Notes under the pieces: model-generated
The model's input: the letters and a program-made list of their open reading frames with translations, nothing else
Database searches by the model: none
Told to the model about the DNA's origin: nothing
Translations under genes and position numbers: made by a program
Shown here: positions 20,140 to 29,006 of the stretch, piece after piece
Numbering within the stretch: the first letter of the stretch is position 1
How the letters are laid out: each line of letters starts with the position of its first letter
Assembly (NCBI RefSeq): GCF_000331305.1
Contig: NZ_KB217478.1
Coordinates: 3,011,776 to 3,075,775, forward strand
Direction: 5' to 3'
DNA length: 64,000 nt
DNA from: Calothrix sp. PCC 7103
GTDB taxonomy: Bacteria; Cyanobacteriota; Cyanobacteriia; Cyanobacteriales; Nostocaceae

Positions 20140-20907
20140 ATGAGTGATATTATTTTAGAGTCGAAATCTTTGACACGGCGTTTTGGTGGGTTGGTTGCGG
20201 TTAATGATGTTTCGTTCGCTGTGAATAGAAATGAGATATTTGGTTTGATTGGTCCTAATGGCGCCGGTAAGACTACTTTATTTAATTTGATTACGGGTTT
20301 AATTTCTCCTAGTGATGGTAAGTTGGTTTATCAGGGGGGAGAAATATCTCAGAAGAAGCCTCATGAGATTGCCGAGTTAGGTATTGCTCGAACTTTTCAG
20401 AACATCCGTTTGTTTGGTGAGCTTTCGGCTTTAGAGAATGTGATTATTGGTAGACATTTACATACAAAGAGTGGAATATTTACAGGTGTATTTGGAATAC
20501 CACCAGCACCACAGGAAGAAATACAAAGCAAACAAAAAGCATTAGAATTACTCGAACTAGTTGGTTTACATGAACGAGCGTATGAAAGTGCGAAAAACTT
20601 TCCATATGGAGACCAACGACGCTTAGAAATAGCGCGCGCACTAGCTCTAGAACCCGATATTCTCCTACTCGACGAACCAGCAGCAGGAATGAACCCCAAC
20701 GAAAAACAACAACTAAGCGACTTCATCAAGCAAATACGTAACACATTCAAGCTAACCATAATCCTAATCGAACACCACGTCCCCCTAGTCATGGGATTAT
20801 GTTCACGCATAGCAGTACTAAACTTTGGACAACTAATAGCACTAGACAAACCCGAAATAGTAAGAAACAACCCAGCAGTAATAGAAGCCTACCTAGGAAA
20901 CGAATAA
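20140..20907 (+). CDS. livG: Amino-acid ABC importer ATPase LivG
   Basis: 255 residues. Walker A GPNGAGKTT near 39-47, the LivG-type Q-loop region IARTFQNIRLFGELS, a signature YGDQRRLEIARALA that replaces the canonical LSGGQ as in LivG proteins, Walker B ILLLDEPAAGMNP and the switch histidine in LIEHHVPLV. It energises the LivHM pore together with LivF. Codon use changes abruptly near 20455: upstream the gene favours T- and G-ending codons, downstream A- and C-ending codons, with no break in the frame. That may mark an old recombination joint. Confidence 0.94.
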   Translation: MSDIILESKSLTRRFGGLVAVNDVSFAVNRNEIFGLIGPNGAGKTTLFNLITGLISPSDGKLVYQGGEISQKKPHEIAELGIARTFQNIRLFGELSALENVIIGRHLHTKSGIFTGVFGIPPAPQEEIQSKQKALELLELVGLHERAYESAKNFPYGDQRRLEIARALALEPDILLLDEPAAGMNPNEKQQLSDFIKQIRNTFKLTIILIEHHVPLVMGLCSRIAVLNFGQLIALDKPEIVRNNPAVIEAYLGNE

Positions 20908-20931
20908 CCTCCTCTTCTTTCCTCTCTTTCT

Positions 20932-20964
20932 TCCTTTGCGTACTTTGCGTCCTTTGCGGTTCGT
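20932..20964 (-). repeat. CGCAAAG heptad repeat between livG and livF
   Basis: CCTTTGCGTACTTTGCG followed by TCCTTTGCGG, the reverse complement of the copy at 20105-20132. An open frame running through it makes livF appear longer than it is. Confidence 0.65.
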
Positions 20965-20975
20965 TAAACAATATT

Positions 20976-21692
20976 ATGAACAACATCACAATCCTAGAAA
21001 CTAAAGACCTCTGTGTGAACTACTCCGGCATCCAAGCCCTAAAAAACATCAACTTATACATCAATACCGGAGAAGTAGTCACCCTAATAGGCGCCAACGG
21101 AGCAGGAAAAACAACCACCCTGCGAGCCATATCCAAAATCATCAATATAAAAAGCGGTGAAATACTATACAATGGACGAAACATAATAAAACGTCCACCC
21201 CACGAAATCGTAAAATTAGGAATAGCCCACTCACCCGAAGGAAGACGAGTACTAGCAAAACAAACAGTATACGATAACCTACTACTAGGCGCCTTCATCC
21301 ACAACGACAAAGCAAAAATCCAAGCAGACATTAAACATCAATTTGAACTATTTCCTCGACTAGCCGAACGTCGCAACCAACTAGCAGGAACCCTAAGCGG
21401 AGGAGAACAGCAAATGTTAGCCATCGCGCGCGCATTAATGAGTAGACCAAAACTATTACTACTCGACGAACCCAGCTTAGGACTGGCGCCAGCAATAGTC
21501 AAAGAAATTTTTACAATTATTCAAAATTTACGTAACACAGGTGTCACTATATTACTAGTAGAACAAAACGCCAACTTAGCCTTACAGATAGCTGATAGAG
21601 GATATGTGTTAGAAGCAGGAAGTATAACATTAACAGGCGCCGCATCGGAATTAATTACAGACGAACGTGTAATGAAAGCTTATCTAGGATAG
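20976..21692 (+). CDS. livF: Amino-acid ABC importer ATPase LivF
   Basis: 238 residues from the ATG at 20976. The frame is open back to 20799 but the extra part is antisense-like low-complexity sequence translated from livG and the heptad repeat, so the internal ATG with the conserved start (ILETKDLCVNYSGIQALKN) is chosen. Walker A GANGAGKTT, signature LSGGEQQMLAIARAL, Walker B LLLLDEPSLGLAP, switch region LLVEQNANLAL. Last gene of the importer operon; a palindromic repeat at 21744-21757 closes it against the convergent cyclase gene. Confidence 0.95.
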   Translation: MNNITILETKDLCVNYSGIQALKNINLYINTGEVVTLIGANGAGKTTTLRAISKIINIKSGEILYNGRNIIKRPPHEIVKLGIAHSPEGRRVLAKQTVYDNLLLGAFIHNDKAKIQADIKHQFELFPRLAERRNQLAGTLSGGEQQMLAIARALMSRPKLLLLDEPSLGLAPAIVKEIFTIIQNLRNTGVTILLVEQNANLALQIADRGYVLEAGSITLTGAASELITDERVMKAYLG

Positions 21693-21743
21693 TAAGCTCG
21701 TAAATGCTAATATTGATGTTTCATTTCATATCACATTTAGAAC

Positions 21744-21757
21744 GGGCAAGGATGCCC
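21744..21757. terminator. GGGCA-AGGA-TGCCC palindrome between convergent genes
   Basis: Member of the dispersed family with tail CCAC, lying between the 3' ends of livF and the adenylate cyclase gene. Likely a weak bidirectional terminator. Confidence 0.5.
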
Positions 21758-21809
21758 ATTCCACTTTTAAATAGTTAATTCGATTTTTGCACAAATAAGA
21801 GTGAGAGAT

Positions 21810-24392
21810 TTATTTGTCTTTGAATGTCCAAACACCTTCGTCCCAGTCAGCATCTGAAGGTGGACTTTGTAACCAATGGTTACAGCGTCGCACGTGAAGC
21901 ATTGCTGCATGGTCGTGTGGGTTTAGTTCTAAGGCTTTACTAAACTCTGACTTGGCGAAGGTGAATTGACGATTTAGGTAGTAATGGCGCCCTTTATGAT
22001 AGTGTTCAATTAAACCTAGCTTTTTATTATCAATTGGGTCAGTACGTAAACCTACTAGTTCATATATTGCGACTGGTTCGTTTCGGCCTTTTACACGAAT
22101 GTAATCAAGTTCGCGTGCCCAAACATGGTCTTGACATGGTTTATACGTATTATCACTGATAATAATATCACAGCTATAGTGTTTACTAACACTTTCTAGA
22201 CGTGAACCTAAATTCACACCGTCACCAATTGCAGTAAATTCCATCCGCTTACTTGAGCCAATATTACCGCTAATAACAGTGTCAGAGTTAATACCAATAC
22301 CAATGTCAATGCGAGGTTTATTGATGGCATGGCGCCGACGGTTAAACTCGCGTAGACGTTGACGCATTTCTAACGAAGTTTGCACTGCCATCCAGGCATG
22401 TTGTTCGAGCGGTAAAGGCGAACCAAACACTGCCATTATCGCATCACCGATATATTTATCGAGAGTGCCTTTATGCTTAAATACTGCTTCAACCATTGAC
22501 TCGAAGTATTCGTTGAGCATACTCACGACTTCTTCAGCTTCGAGGTTCTCTGTTAAAGTGGTGTATCCGCGAATATCAGAGAATAGTATCGAAACATCTT
22601 TTCTGTCCCCTCCTAACTTCGCATCATCAAGTTTGAGTAATTCTTCCGCTAACTCTTGTGTCATGTAGCGGTACATCGTACTTTTGAGACGCTTTTCATC
22701 GCTGATGTCTTCCATAACTACTAAGGCGCCTCGAACTGACGAATGGTCGGTAGCATCAGCAATAGAATTAATCGATAAGTTAATACTATGTTCTTCGTTA
22801 TCACCCATTACTAGGGTCTGGTCTGGGTAATATTGCTGACTTTGCTTTCTATCGTCTGCGTGTAAAGCGTCGTGGCACCACTTGCTAAAATCTGCTTTTT
22901 TGATACTAATAACGTCGGTAATAACTCTTCCTTCTAAGCGGTCAATAGTATCAATTCCAAGTATCTTTTTAGCACTTTCATTTGCCGCAATAATATTTCC
23001 AGCTTTATCGGTGGAAATTACACCGTTAGAAAGACTGCGTAAGATATCGCGCTGCATTTGCTCTTGCTGCTTAACGGTATCAAACAACTTCGCGTTTTGT
23101 AGTGCTACCCCAGCTTGGATATTAAAGGCTTCCATAAATTCTTCGTCGTTACGGTCGAAGCTAGCTTGGAAACATTCAGGAGCTTTGGGCCAGTCTGCGG
23201 GGTTATAGTTGGGAAAATCTCCTGATTTCTTTTTATTGACTAACTGCGTAACCCCTATTAACTCTTGGTCAGCGTTAAATACTGGCATACATAGTAAGCT
23301 ACAAGTACGATAACCATTTTGTTGGTCGAGTTGCTTGGCTGTACTAGAGTCAGGATGTTCATATAAATCGAACATGATATTTAAAGTCTTGCCAGAGGCA
23401 GCAACTTGTCCAACAAACCCCTTGCCAAAAGGAACGCGCAACTCTTTCGTTGACCCATTAGCTTGAGAAATTTTTGTCCATAGCTCACTCTTCTCACGGT
23501 CTAATAACCACAGCGTGCTACGGTCTGCGTTCATTAACTCTTTTGCCTCATCCATGACCCGTTTTAGGGTTTCTTCTAAATCTAAACTGCTTTGACTCAG
23601 TGATTTTATCGCTTTCATCAATGCTGCTGCTGCACGCTGTTTTTGTGTTGCCACATAGAACGAGCGCGATGATTCTAAAATTAACCGGATAGATAGGGCA
23701 AACTCTTGAAATAGTTGTTCATCAGCAACAGTAAACCCGTGCATATCAATTCGCTGTGATAAAGGCGCCGTTTCGCGTTGAGAAAGTTTTAATTTATTTA
23801 GTAACTGTACTACTGCAACTAATTGTCCTTGCTCGTTGAGTAATGGCAATGCCAACATTGTGTAGGTACGGTACCCCGTGCGCTTCTCCTGTTGCTGTGC
23901 GAAGAACGAGCGCGGGTCATCATAAAAATCAAAAGGAATATTAATAACTCTTTTATATGTGGCAACTTCCCCTGCAATACCTTTATTTGCAGGAACTCGA
24001 ATTTCTAATGAACTGGCACCATCACCTTCAGCAACAATAGACCAAAGCTCTTGCTTTTCTTCATCTAATAAAAATATTGTCGTTCGGTCTGCCCCCAATA
24101 GCTCACCTGTTTTGAGCGTGATAGAATGCAACATCTCTTTCAAGATTGTCTCAAACCCTTGCGAATCAAGCATCGATAGAGTTTGATTGACAACCACTAG
24201 CTTTTGCTCAACCTCTGTGACAACCTGTTTAAAAGTGTCTTGAGTTAGTGGCGCCAAAAAGGTAGAAATTGTTCCCTGCCGTTTAGCAAGGGCACCCACA
24301 GCAGCATTTTCTGGCTGCAAGTCGCGGTCTATATTGTCAACACCAATTGTTAAATCGGCGGTACTACCGCAACTAAGTTGTTCAACAGACAT
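21810..24392 (-). CDS. cyaB1: Adenylate cyclase with tandem GAF and PAS domains, CyaB1-like
   Basis: 860 residues, matching Nostoc CyaB1 in length and order: GAF-A (about 78-235), GAF-B (265-435), PAS (445-565), class III catalytic domain (595-775) and a short TPR-like tail. GAF-A keeps the NKFD-type cyclic nucleotide pattern: ANKGIAG, then PFDFYDD; GAF-B reads GKGFVG and MFDLYEHPD. The catalytic domain has both metal aspartates (LFSDIRGYT and GDAIMAVFG), substrate Lys and Thr in KRMEFTAIGD (class IIIb, adenylate rather than guanylate), and the transition-state Asn and Arg in NLGSRLES. It makes cAMP and is expected to be stimulated by cAMP binding to the GAF tandem; class IIIb enzymes are often bicarbonate-responsive. 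Confidence 0.93.
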   Translation of the reverse strand: MSVEQLSCGSTADLTIGVDNIDRDLQPENAAVGALAKRQGTISTFLAPLTQDTFKQVVTEVEQKLVVVNQTLSMLDSQGFETILKEMLHSITLKTGELLGADRTTIFLLDEEKQELWSIVAEGDGASSLEIRVPANKGIAGEVATYKRVINIPFDFYDDPRSFFAQQQEKRTGYRTYTMLALPLLNEQGQLVAVVQLLNKLKLSQRETAPLSQRIDMHGFTVADEQLFQEFALSIRLILESSRSFYVATQKQRAAAALMKAIKSLSQSSLDLEETLKRVMDEAKELMNADRSTLWLLDREKSELWTKISQANGSTKELRVPFGKGFVGQVAASGKTLNIMFDLYEHPDSSTAKQLDQQNGYRTCSLLCMPVFNADQELIGVTQLVNKKKSGDFPNYNPADWPKAPECFQASFDRNDEEFMEAFNIQAGVALQNAKLFDTVKQQEQMQRDILRSLSNGVISTDKAGNIIAANESAKKILGIDTIDRLEGRVITDVISIKKADFSKWCHDALHADDRKQSQQYYPDQTLVMGDNEEHSINLSINSIADATDHSSVRGALVVMEDISDEKRLKSTMYRYMTQELAEELLKLDDAKLGGDRKDVSILFSDIRGYTTLTENLEAEEVVSMLNEYFESMVEAVFKHKGTLDKYIGDAIMAVFGSPLPLEQHAWMAVQTSLEMRQRLREFNRRRHAINKPRIDIGIGINSDTVISGNIGSSKRMEFTAIGDGVNLGSRLESVSKHYSCDIIISDNTYKPCQDHVWARELDYIRVKGRNEPVAIYELVGLRTDPIDNKKLGLIEHYHKGRHYYLNRQFTFAKSEFSKALELNPHDHAAMLHVRRCNHWLQSPPSDADWDEGVWTFKDK

Positions 24393-24992
24393 AGTTAGCT
24401 TTTGATATAGGATTTGATAATTAGAAATGTTTAACGGGTTGCTTTACTATTTGATTTCATGTATACGTGTGTTGTTTTTAGCAACAAGTATCAATCTCCA
24501 CAGTGTAATCTCTCTTCCGTCCAAGCGTCATTACTTAAGTAGGGTACTCGTTATGAGCATAATAGTACCTAAGAACTAAATCATGATTGCAAAATTGTCA
24601 TGATTTTTTGACATTTTGATTTGTGCCTCCTCAAAGAATTAAATAGCTTGCCACCTCGAACTGAACACCGTTCTAGTAAATAGAGTTGTAGACTCAGTAA
24701 GTCAATATTTGGTATTTTGGCTATATTTACAGTGTTCCCAACCGCAAAGTAAAACTAACGCTCGAATAGCATTTTTCTCTGAATACATAAATTAAATAAC
24801 ACTTTAGCTGTATTCAAGAGATACTCATTTTTTGGTAGAGATATTAATAGTAATATCGTTAATAACCTCTATTTTTGATTGAAAAAAGCTTTAAATGCGT
24901 ACTTTTACTCACACTTGCCTTCATTGTTATTGTGAATCACCTTCGGAACTCCGTAGGTTAACTTGTGTTTTGAAATAGTATCAGGTGTCAAA
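24393..24992. other. Divergent intergenic region
   Basis: 600 bp between the cyclase and the HlyD-like gene. A+T rich without a supportable ORF, tRNA or repeat array; the start regions of both genes must have their promoters here. Confidence 0.4.
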
Positions 24993-26615
24993 ATGGAGTA
25001 CTCTGATTCTTCAGGTAATAATTTGGAACAAGCAGACCCAACCAAAAGCATAACTAACACCTCTAACTCTCAAATCGTTGTTGCAGACCGAGGTGTGCTT
25101 GTTGTCCATCCTCAAGAAATATCGCATCTACACGTATTATCGACACCTAAGTCACGTCAGCTGCTGCTTATGAGTTTACTCTCTACTGGCGCCGTTGCCG
25201 TTTTAATTGGAGGCGCCGTTCGGTGGCGATATACTCTAACTCATGAAGTTACTGACAGGGCATATGTAGCTACAGATACATATGCAATTAATACAAGAAT
25301 TCCCGGTCAAGTAGTCAGTGTCACTGCCACCGAAAATCAGATTGTCAAAAAAGGTTCAGTATTAGTCAAACTCAATCCCTTAGAATATCAAGCCAAAGTT
25401 AAACAAGCTCAAATAAGTTTAGAACAAGCTCAACAGCAAGTTAAAAAAGCTACAACAAACCGAGATACAGCAAAAGCCAAAATTAGAAATCAATCGAAAA
25501 TACAAGTACCAGGTCAGAATGACGTGGCAGTCGTTGCGACACGCTCACAACTCAAAGCTGCTCAATCTAAGTTAAAGCCTGTTTTTACAGCTTTTGCAAA
25601 AGCCGAACTTGATTACGAGCATTTTGTCAAGCTTTATCAATCAGGAAATACACCTCTAAAAACCCTTCAAGACTCTAGAACCAAGTATGACAATCTATTT
25701 AAACAACATAATTCTTTAACCGAAAAAGTCAGACTTGCACGAGCAAAATTAACAACAGCACAGCAAAATTATCTAGATGGACAAATAAAGTTAGCGCAAC
25801 AGAAAGTAGAAGATGCTCGTAAAAGCTCTCAAGAAGCTAAAGCTAAGTTACAGCAGAAATTAGAATTAGATAGTAAAAAAATACTAAAAATCCAAGCCAA
25901 ATCACAGCAGAAAATAGAGCAAGACAGTAAAAATATACTGGAAGCACAAGCTGAATTAAAGAAAAAACCAAATCAAACTCAAACATCAAAATCAACAGAC
26001 CAGCAAAAACTTGAAAAATTAAAAGCTGACCATCAAAAAGCTGTTATTCAGCTAGAGAAACAATTTGCAGCAAAACAAGAGCAACAAAATAAAGCTATTA
26101 CACGGTTAACAACTCAAAAGCAAGTAGTCACAAAGCAAGCAGAAACGGAGTCACTGCTCTTAGACTACGAAAAAAGTCAAATTTACTTAAAAATGGCAAA
26201 AAATGGACTAAAGCAAGCTCAAACGCAATTAAAAAACGCGGAGTATCAGCTTTACTATACCAAAATAACTGCTCCCAACAATGGGCAAATCAATATTAAG
26301 CGCACACAAGCTGGACAAAAAGTTGAACCAGGACAAACTTTAATGTCGCTTGTACCGCAAAAACCTTGGATAGCTGCTGACTTTGAAGAAGAACAACTGA
26401 AAAAAATCAAACCAGGACAGTCAGTGCAAATTCAACTCAAAGCTTTAACAGATAAAACCTTTACAGGCAAAGTGCAATCTGTACTACCACCTTCCAAAGC
26501 TCAACATAATCACCTGCGTCCACCTGTGAAAATTTCATTTGACCCTAAAACACTGGGCAAATACAGGTTACTCATTACACCAGGAACTCCTGCCTCTGTA
26601 AAAATAGAACTTTAG
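24993..26615 (+). CDS. HlyD/EmrA-type membrane fusion protein
   Basis: 540 residues from the ATG at 24993 (AGGTG upstream; a TTG ten codons earlier is unlikely). One membrane helix near 56-76, a barrel-sandwich/lipoyl half (RIPGQVVSVTATENQIVKKG), a very long Gln/Lys-rich coiled-coil hairpin from about 120 to 420, the second lipoyl half (YTKITAPNNGQINIKRTQAG) and a beta-barrel end. Such adaptors span the periplasm and connect an inner-membrane transporter to an outer-membrane channel. No transporter gene is adjacent, so the partner is unknown. Confidence 0.9.
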   Translation: MEYSDSSGNNLEQADPTKSITNTSNSQIVVADRGVLVVHPQEISHLHVLSTPKSRQLLLMSLLSTGAVAVLIGGAVRWRYTLTHEVTDRAYVATDTYAINTRIPGQVVSVTATENQIVKKGSVLVKLNPLEYQAKVKQAQISLEQAQQQVKKATTNRDTAKAKIRNQSKIQVPGQNDVAVVATRSQLKAAQSKLKPVFTAFAKAELDYEHFVKLYQSGNTPLKTLQDSRTKYDNLFKQHNSLTEKVRLARAKLTTAQQNYLDGQIKLAQQKVEDARKSSQEAKAKLQQKLELDSKKILKIQAKSQQKIEQDSKNILEAQAELKKKPNQTQTSKSTDQQKLEKLKADHQKAVIQLEKQFAAKQEQQNKAITRLTTQKQVVTKQAETESLLLDYEKSQIYLKMAKNGLKQAQTQLKNAEYQLYYTKITAPNNGQINIKRTQAGQKVEPGQTLMSLVPQKPWIAADFEEEQLKKIKPGQSVQIQLKALTDKTFTGKVQSVLPPSKAQHNHLRPPVKISFDPKTLGKYRLLITPGTPASVKIEL

Positions 26616-26678
26616 GAATGCACTCGCCATAAGCACTTTAGTGCTTTCCTAAGCGAAGCACTAAAGTGCTTAGTACGA

Positions 26679-28265
26679 CTAAAAATTTAAACTATCTATA
26701 GATGCTTCAATTTCTATATCTAAAATTCGCTCACGTGCGTTTCTATATTCAACCAACTTACCTTCACTATAATACAAATCTACTGCCTTTTTAAAATCTT
26801 CTACAGCAGCTTGCTTATCAGCTAACTCACTATTTACATCCCCACGATAAAAATAAGCTTCTGCATCTAAGGGATTAATTTTAATAACTTGAGTGTAATC
26901 TTCAACGGCGCCTCTAAAATCACCATTCTCATATTTTGCGTTTGCACGGTTAAAGTAAGCATCAGCATCACTGGTATTAAACTTAATAGCTTCAGTATAA
27001 TCAGCGACTGCCCCAGTATAGTCACCGACTTCATAGCGAGAATTTCCACGGGTTTTAAATTCTTCTGGGGTATTAGGGGTTACTTCTGTTGTCGTTATTG
27101 GAGTTATTTCTGCTGGCAAGCTAATATTCGCATCTGGATTTAACTTGATGGCTTGCGTATAATCTTCAATGGCGCCTTGATTATCACCAAGATGTGAACG
27201 CGCGTAAGCACGGTTAAGATACGCAAAGGCATCGTGTGGATTAATACGAATAGCTTGGGTAAAATCTACAATGGCGCCTTTACAATCTCCAATTTGATAA
27301 CGTGCCAATCCACTCCTCTGATAAGCTTTGAAATAGTTCGGATTAATATTAACCGCTTGCTGACAACTGTAAATGGCGCCTTCATAATCCCCAAATTGAT
27401 ACTTTGCTGCAGCAATCTTATAATAAACCTCAACATTATTAGCATCTATTTTTAAGGCGCCGTTATAAGCAATAATTGCCGCTTCATAGTTCGCACGCTG
27501 AAAACTATCATCACCATTTTGGATGTACAAATGCACTAAGGATTCCGAACTATGCTGTGAATCTGATTCGTGTTCGTACTTACCCTGTTCGCCACTAGAT
27601 ATATATTGATAAACAGGTAACTTATCGCGGTTAGAGTGATAAGTCGCTAAACTAGAGCCAGAATTTGAAAGTAACTGTTCTAGATAACATACCAAACCAC
27701 CACCATACATCAACTGTTGAATACCAAATGAAATTCGCCCAGTTTTGAGCTTAATCATCGCAGTAGGTAAAAACCCAGCTAACACCAAATTATATTCTGA
27801 CTGTGCCTCGTTAATTTTTTCCTGAATCAAAACACAGACAATAACCGCATTTTTTGCGACTTCTTCCGATGTCACCGACCACTTCACCGTATCAAAGCTA
27901 CCACAACGAGATTTTACCTCAACACCAATTAAAGGGTTAGCAGTCAAAGTAAAATCAACATTCCCATCTCCACCCAAATGCTGCTCGTAGTCTACCTCAG
28001 TAATAAAACCTGCAAGTCTCTCCTTAACAAGCTCTTCACCCAACTTACCTTTTAAAAAACTTGTAAAAACATCACGAACAGGAGACACTCGCTTATACTT
28101 CTCTGCCATTCTCCAACAAAAATTCCGCAGACAATTTAATCGAGTCCCATCAATTTTTGTTAACTCGCTGTGTTGTCCTTCATTATCACAATGCAGCAGG
28201 GAACCAGATGATAACCTGTTAATAAAATCAGATTGAAGCCATCGCAGTACGGTAATCCAATCCAT
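26679..28265 (-). CDS. PD-(D/E)XK nuclease-like domain fused to TPR repeats
   Basis: 528 residues. The N-terminal part holds a PD-(D/E)XK core: helix FLKGKLGEELVKERLAGF (70-87), then Asp104 in GDGNVDFTL and Glu116-x-Lys118 in GVEVKSR, the expected spacing of a metal-dependent nuclease. From about residue 250 to 515 there are at least seven tetratricopeptide repeats (pattern GDYEGAIYSCQQAVNINPN). The central linker is acidic and Ser/His-rich. No defence or recombination gene is directly attached. The combination suggests a nuclease targeted by protein-protein contacts; this is inference. Repeats in the TPR part each carry a GGCGCC site. Confidence 0.75.
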   Translation of the reverse strand: MDWITVLRWLQSDFINRLSSGSLLHCDNEGQHSELTKIDGTRLNCLRNFCWRMAEKYKRVSPVRDVFTSFLKGKLGEELVKERLAGFITEVDYEQHLGGDGNVDFTLTANPLIGVEVKSRCGSFDTVKWSVTSEEVAKNAVIVCVLIQEKINEAQSEYNLVLAGFLPTAMIKLKTGRISFGIQQLMYGGGLVCYLEQLLSNSGSSLATYHSNRDKLPVYQYISSGEQGKYEHESDSQHSSESLVHLYIQNGDDSFQRANYEAAIIAYNGALKIDANNVEVYYKIAAAKYQFGDYEGAIYSCQQAVNINPNYFKAYQRSGLARYQIGDCKGAIVDFTQAIRINPHDAFAYLNRAYARSHLGDNQGAIEDYTQAIKLNPDANISLPAEITPITTTEVTPNTPEEFKTRGNSRYEVGDYTGAVADYTEAIKFNTSDADAYFNRANAKYENGDFRGAVEDYTQVIKINPLDAEAYFYRGDVNSELADKQAAVEDFKKAVDLYYSEGKLVEYRNARERILDIEIEASIDSLNF

Positions 28266-28420
28266 TAGCGAGTTTTGCGATTTGGGTCTACTGGTTATTT
28301 TATTAACTAAGCAAACAAATTAAAAGCCATTTTAAAGGTTTTTTATTGAATTAAGCTTAAATGTGGCGCCTGTTCCTAGAGGATAAAACTAGTTTGCATA
28401 CTAATGTACTAGATTTAATT

Positions 28421-28455
28421 ATAATAAATGGGAACAATTTGTTCCCATTTATTAT
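28421..28455. repeat. 35-bp hairpin with perfect 16-bp arms
   Basis: ATAATAAATGGGAACA and its exact reverse complement are separated by ATT. Lies between the start of the PD-(D/E)XK-TPR gene and the macro-domain remnant. It may be a terminator left from a lost gene or an insertion-element end. Confidence 0.6.
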
Positions 28456-28494
28456 TTGTGGTCAATTCATAGCACTAAAAAATTGGTAAATTTT

Positions 28495-28738
28495 ATGATT
28501 TCACATCAAGAGCGCATCATAGTTGTTCAAAGTAACATTACTTAATTACAAGTAGACGCAATAGTAAATGCCGCTTAGTACAGGCGCCTATCGTTTCCCA
28601 ATGAAGCGCGCGGCAAAAATTGCTGTAACTGAAACAAGCAAGTTTCTCAAATCTAATGATTCACTTGAAGAAGTAATTTTTGTTACATTTGGTCAAGATG
28701 CTTATGATTGATACCTAAAAATAATTCAAGCTAGCTAA
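28495..28738 (+). pseudogene. Macro-domain (ADP-ribose binding) protein remnant
   Basis: The ATG at 28495 starts a macro-domain N-terminus (ERIIVVQSNIT, stop, LQVDAIVNAA), then jumps directly to the later macro motif STGAYRFPMKRAAKIAV and continues with FLKSNDSLEEVIFVTF before a TGA and the family-like end. The central part, including the catalytic loop, is missing, and there are in-frame stops at 28543-28545 and near 28708 plus a frame change at the joint (about 28576). Intact relatives are about 170-180 residues. The gene is clearly dead. Confidence 0.75.
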
Positions 28739-28835
28739 TAATAGTACAAAATTCTCTTGTGGACATTTCTGCCATGACATAAATAGATGGTTCTGAATTT
28801 TGAAGCTGTTGCTTTTTTAATTAATATATAGGAAC

Positions 28836-28919
28836 GGGCAAGGATGCCCATTCCACAAGAATTAAGCATTCTACAAAAATTAAGCATTCTACAAGATTTA
28901 TCATTCCACAAGAATTGTG
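28836..28919. repeat. GGGCA palindrome followed by 18-bp tandem repeats
   Basis: Palindrome at 28836-28849 of the dispersed family; its tail unit CATTCCACAAGAATTAAG is then repeated about four times (28849-28919) with small changes. Local expansion of the repeat tail upstream of purT. Confidence 0.6.
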
Positions 28920-29006
28920 TTGTGTAAATAATCATATATATTTTGTGCAGCAACGGGGGCAGTATTGATTTAATGCTATTTCGTAGATAATTAGTAGTTG
29001 GCGCCC

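Noticed and set aside
20397-20870. 157-residue open frame antisense to livG
   Set aside because: Fully inside a well conserved ATPase gene, Ser/Cys-rich translation without motifs.
20799-20975. N-terminal extension of LivF
   Set aside because: The sequence is out-of-frame livG and heptad repeat; the conserved ABC start begins at 20976.
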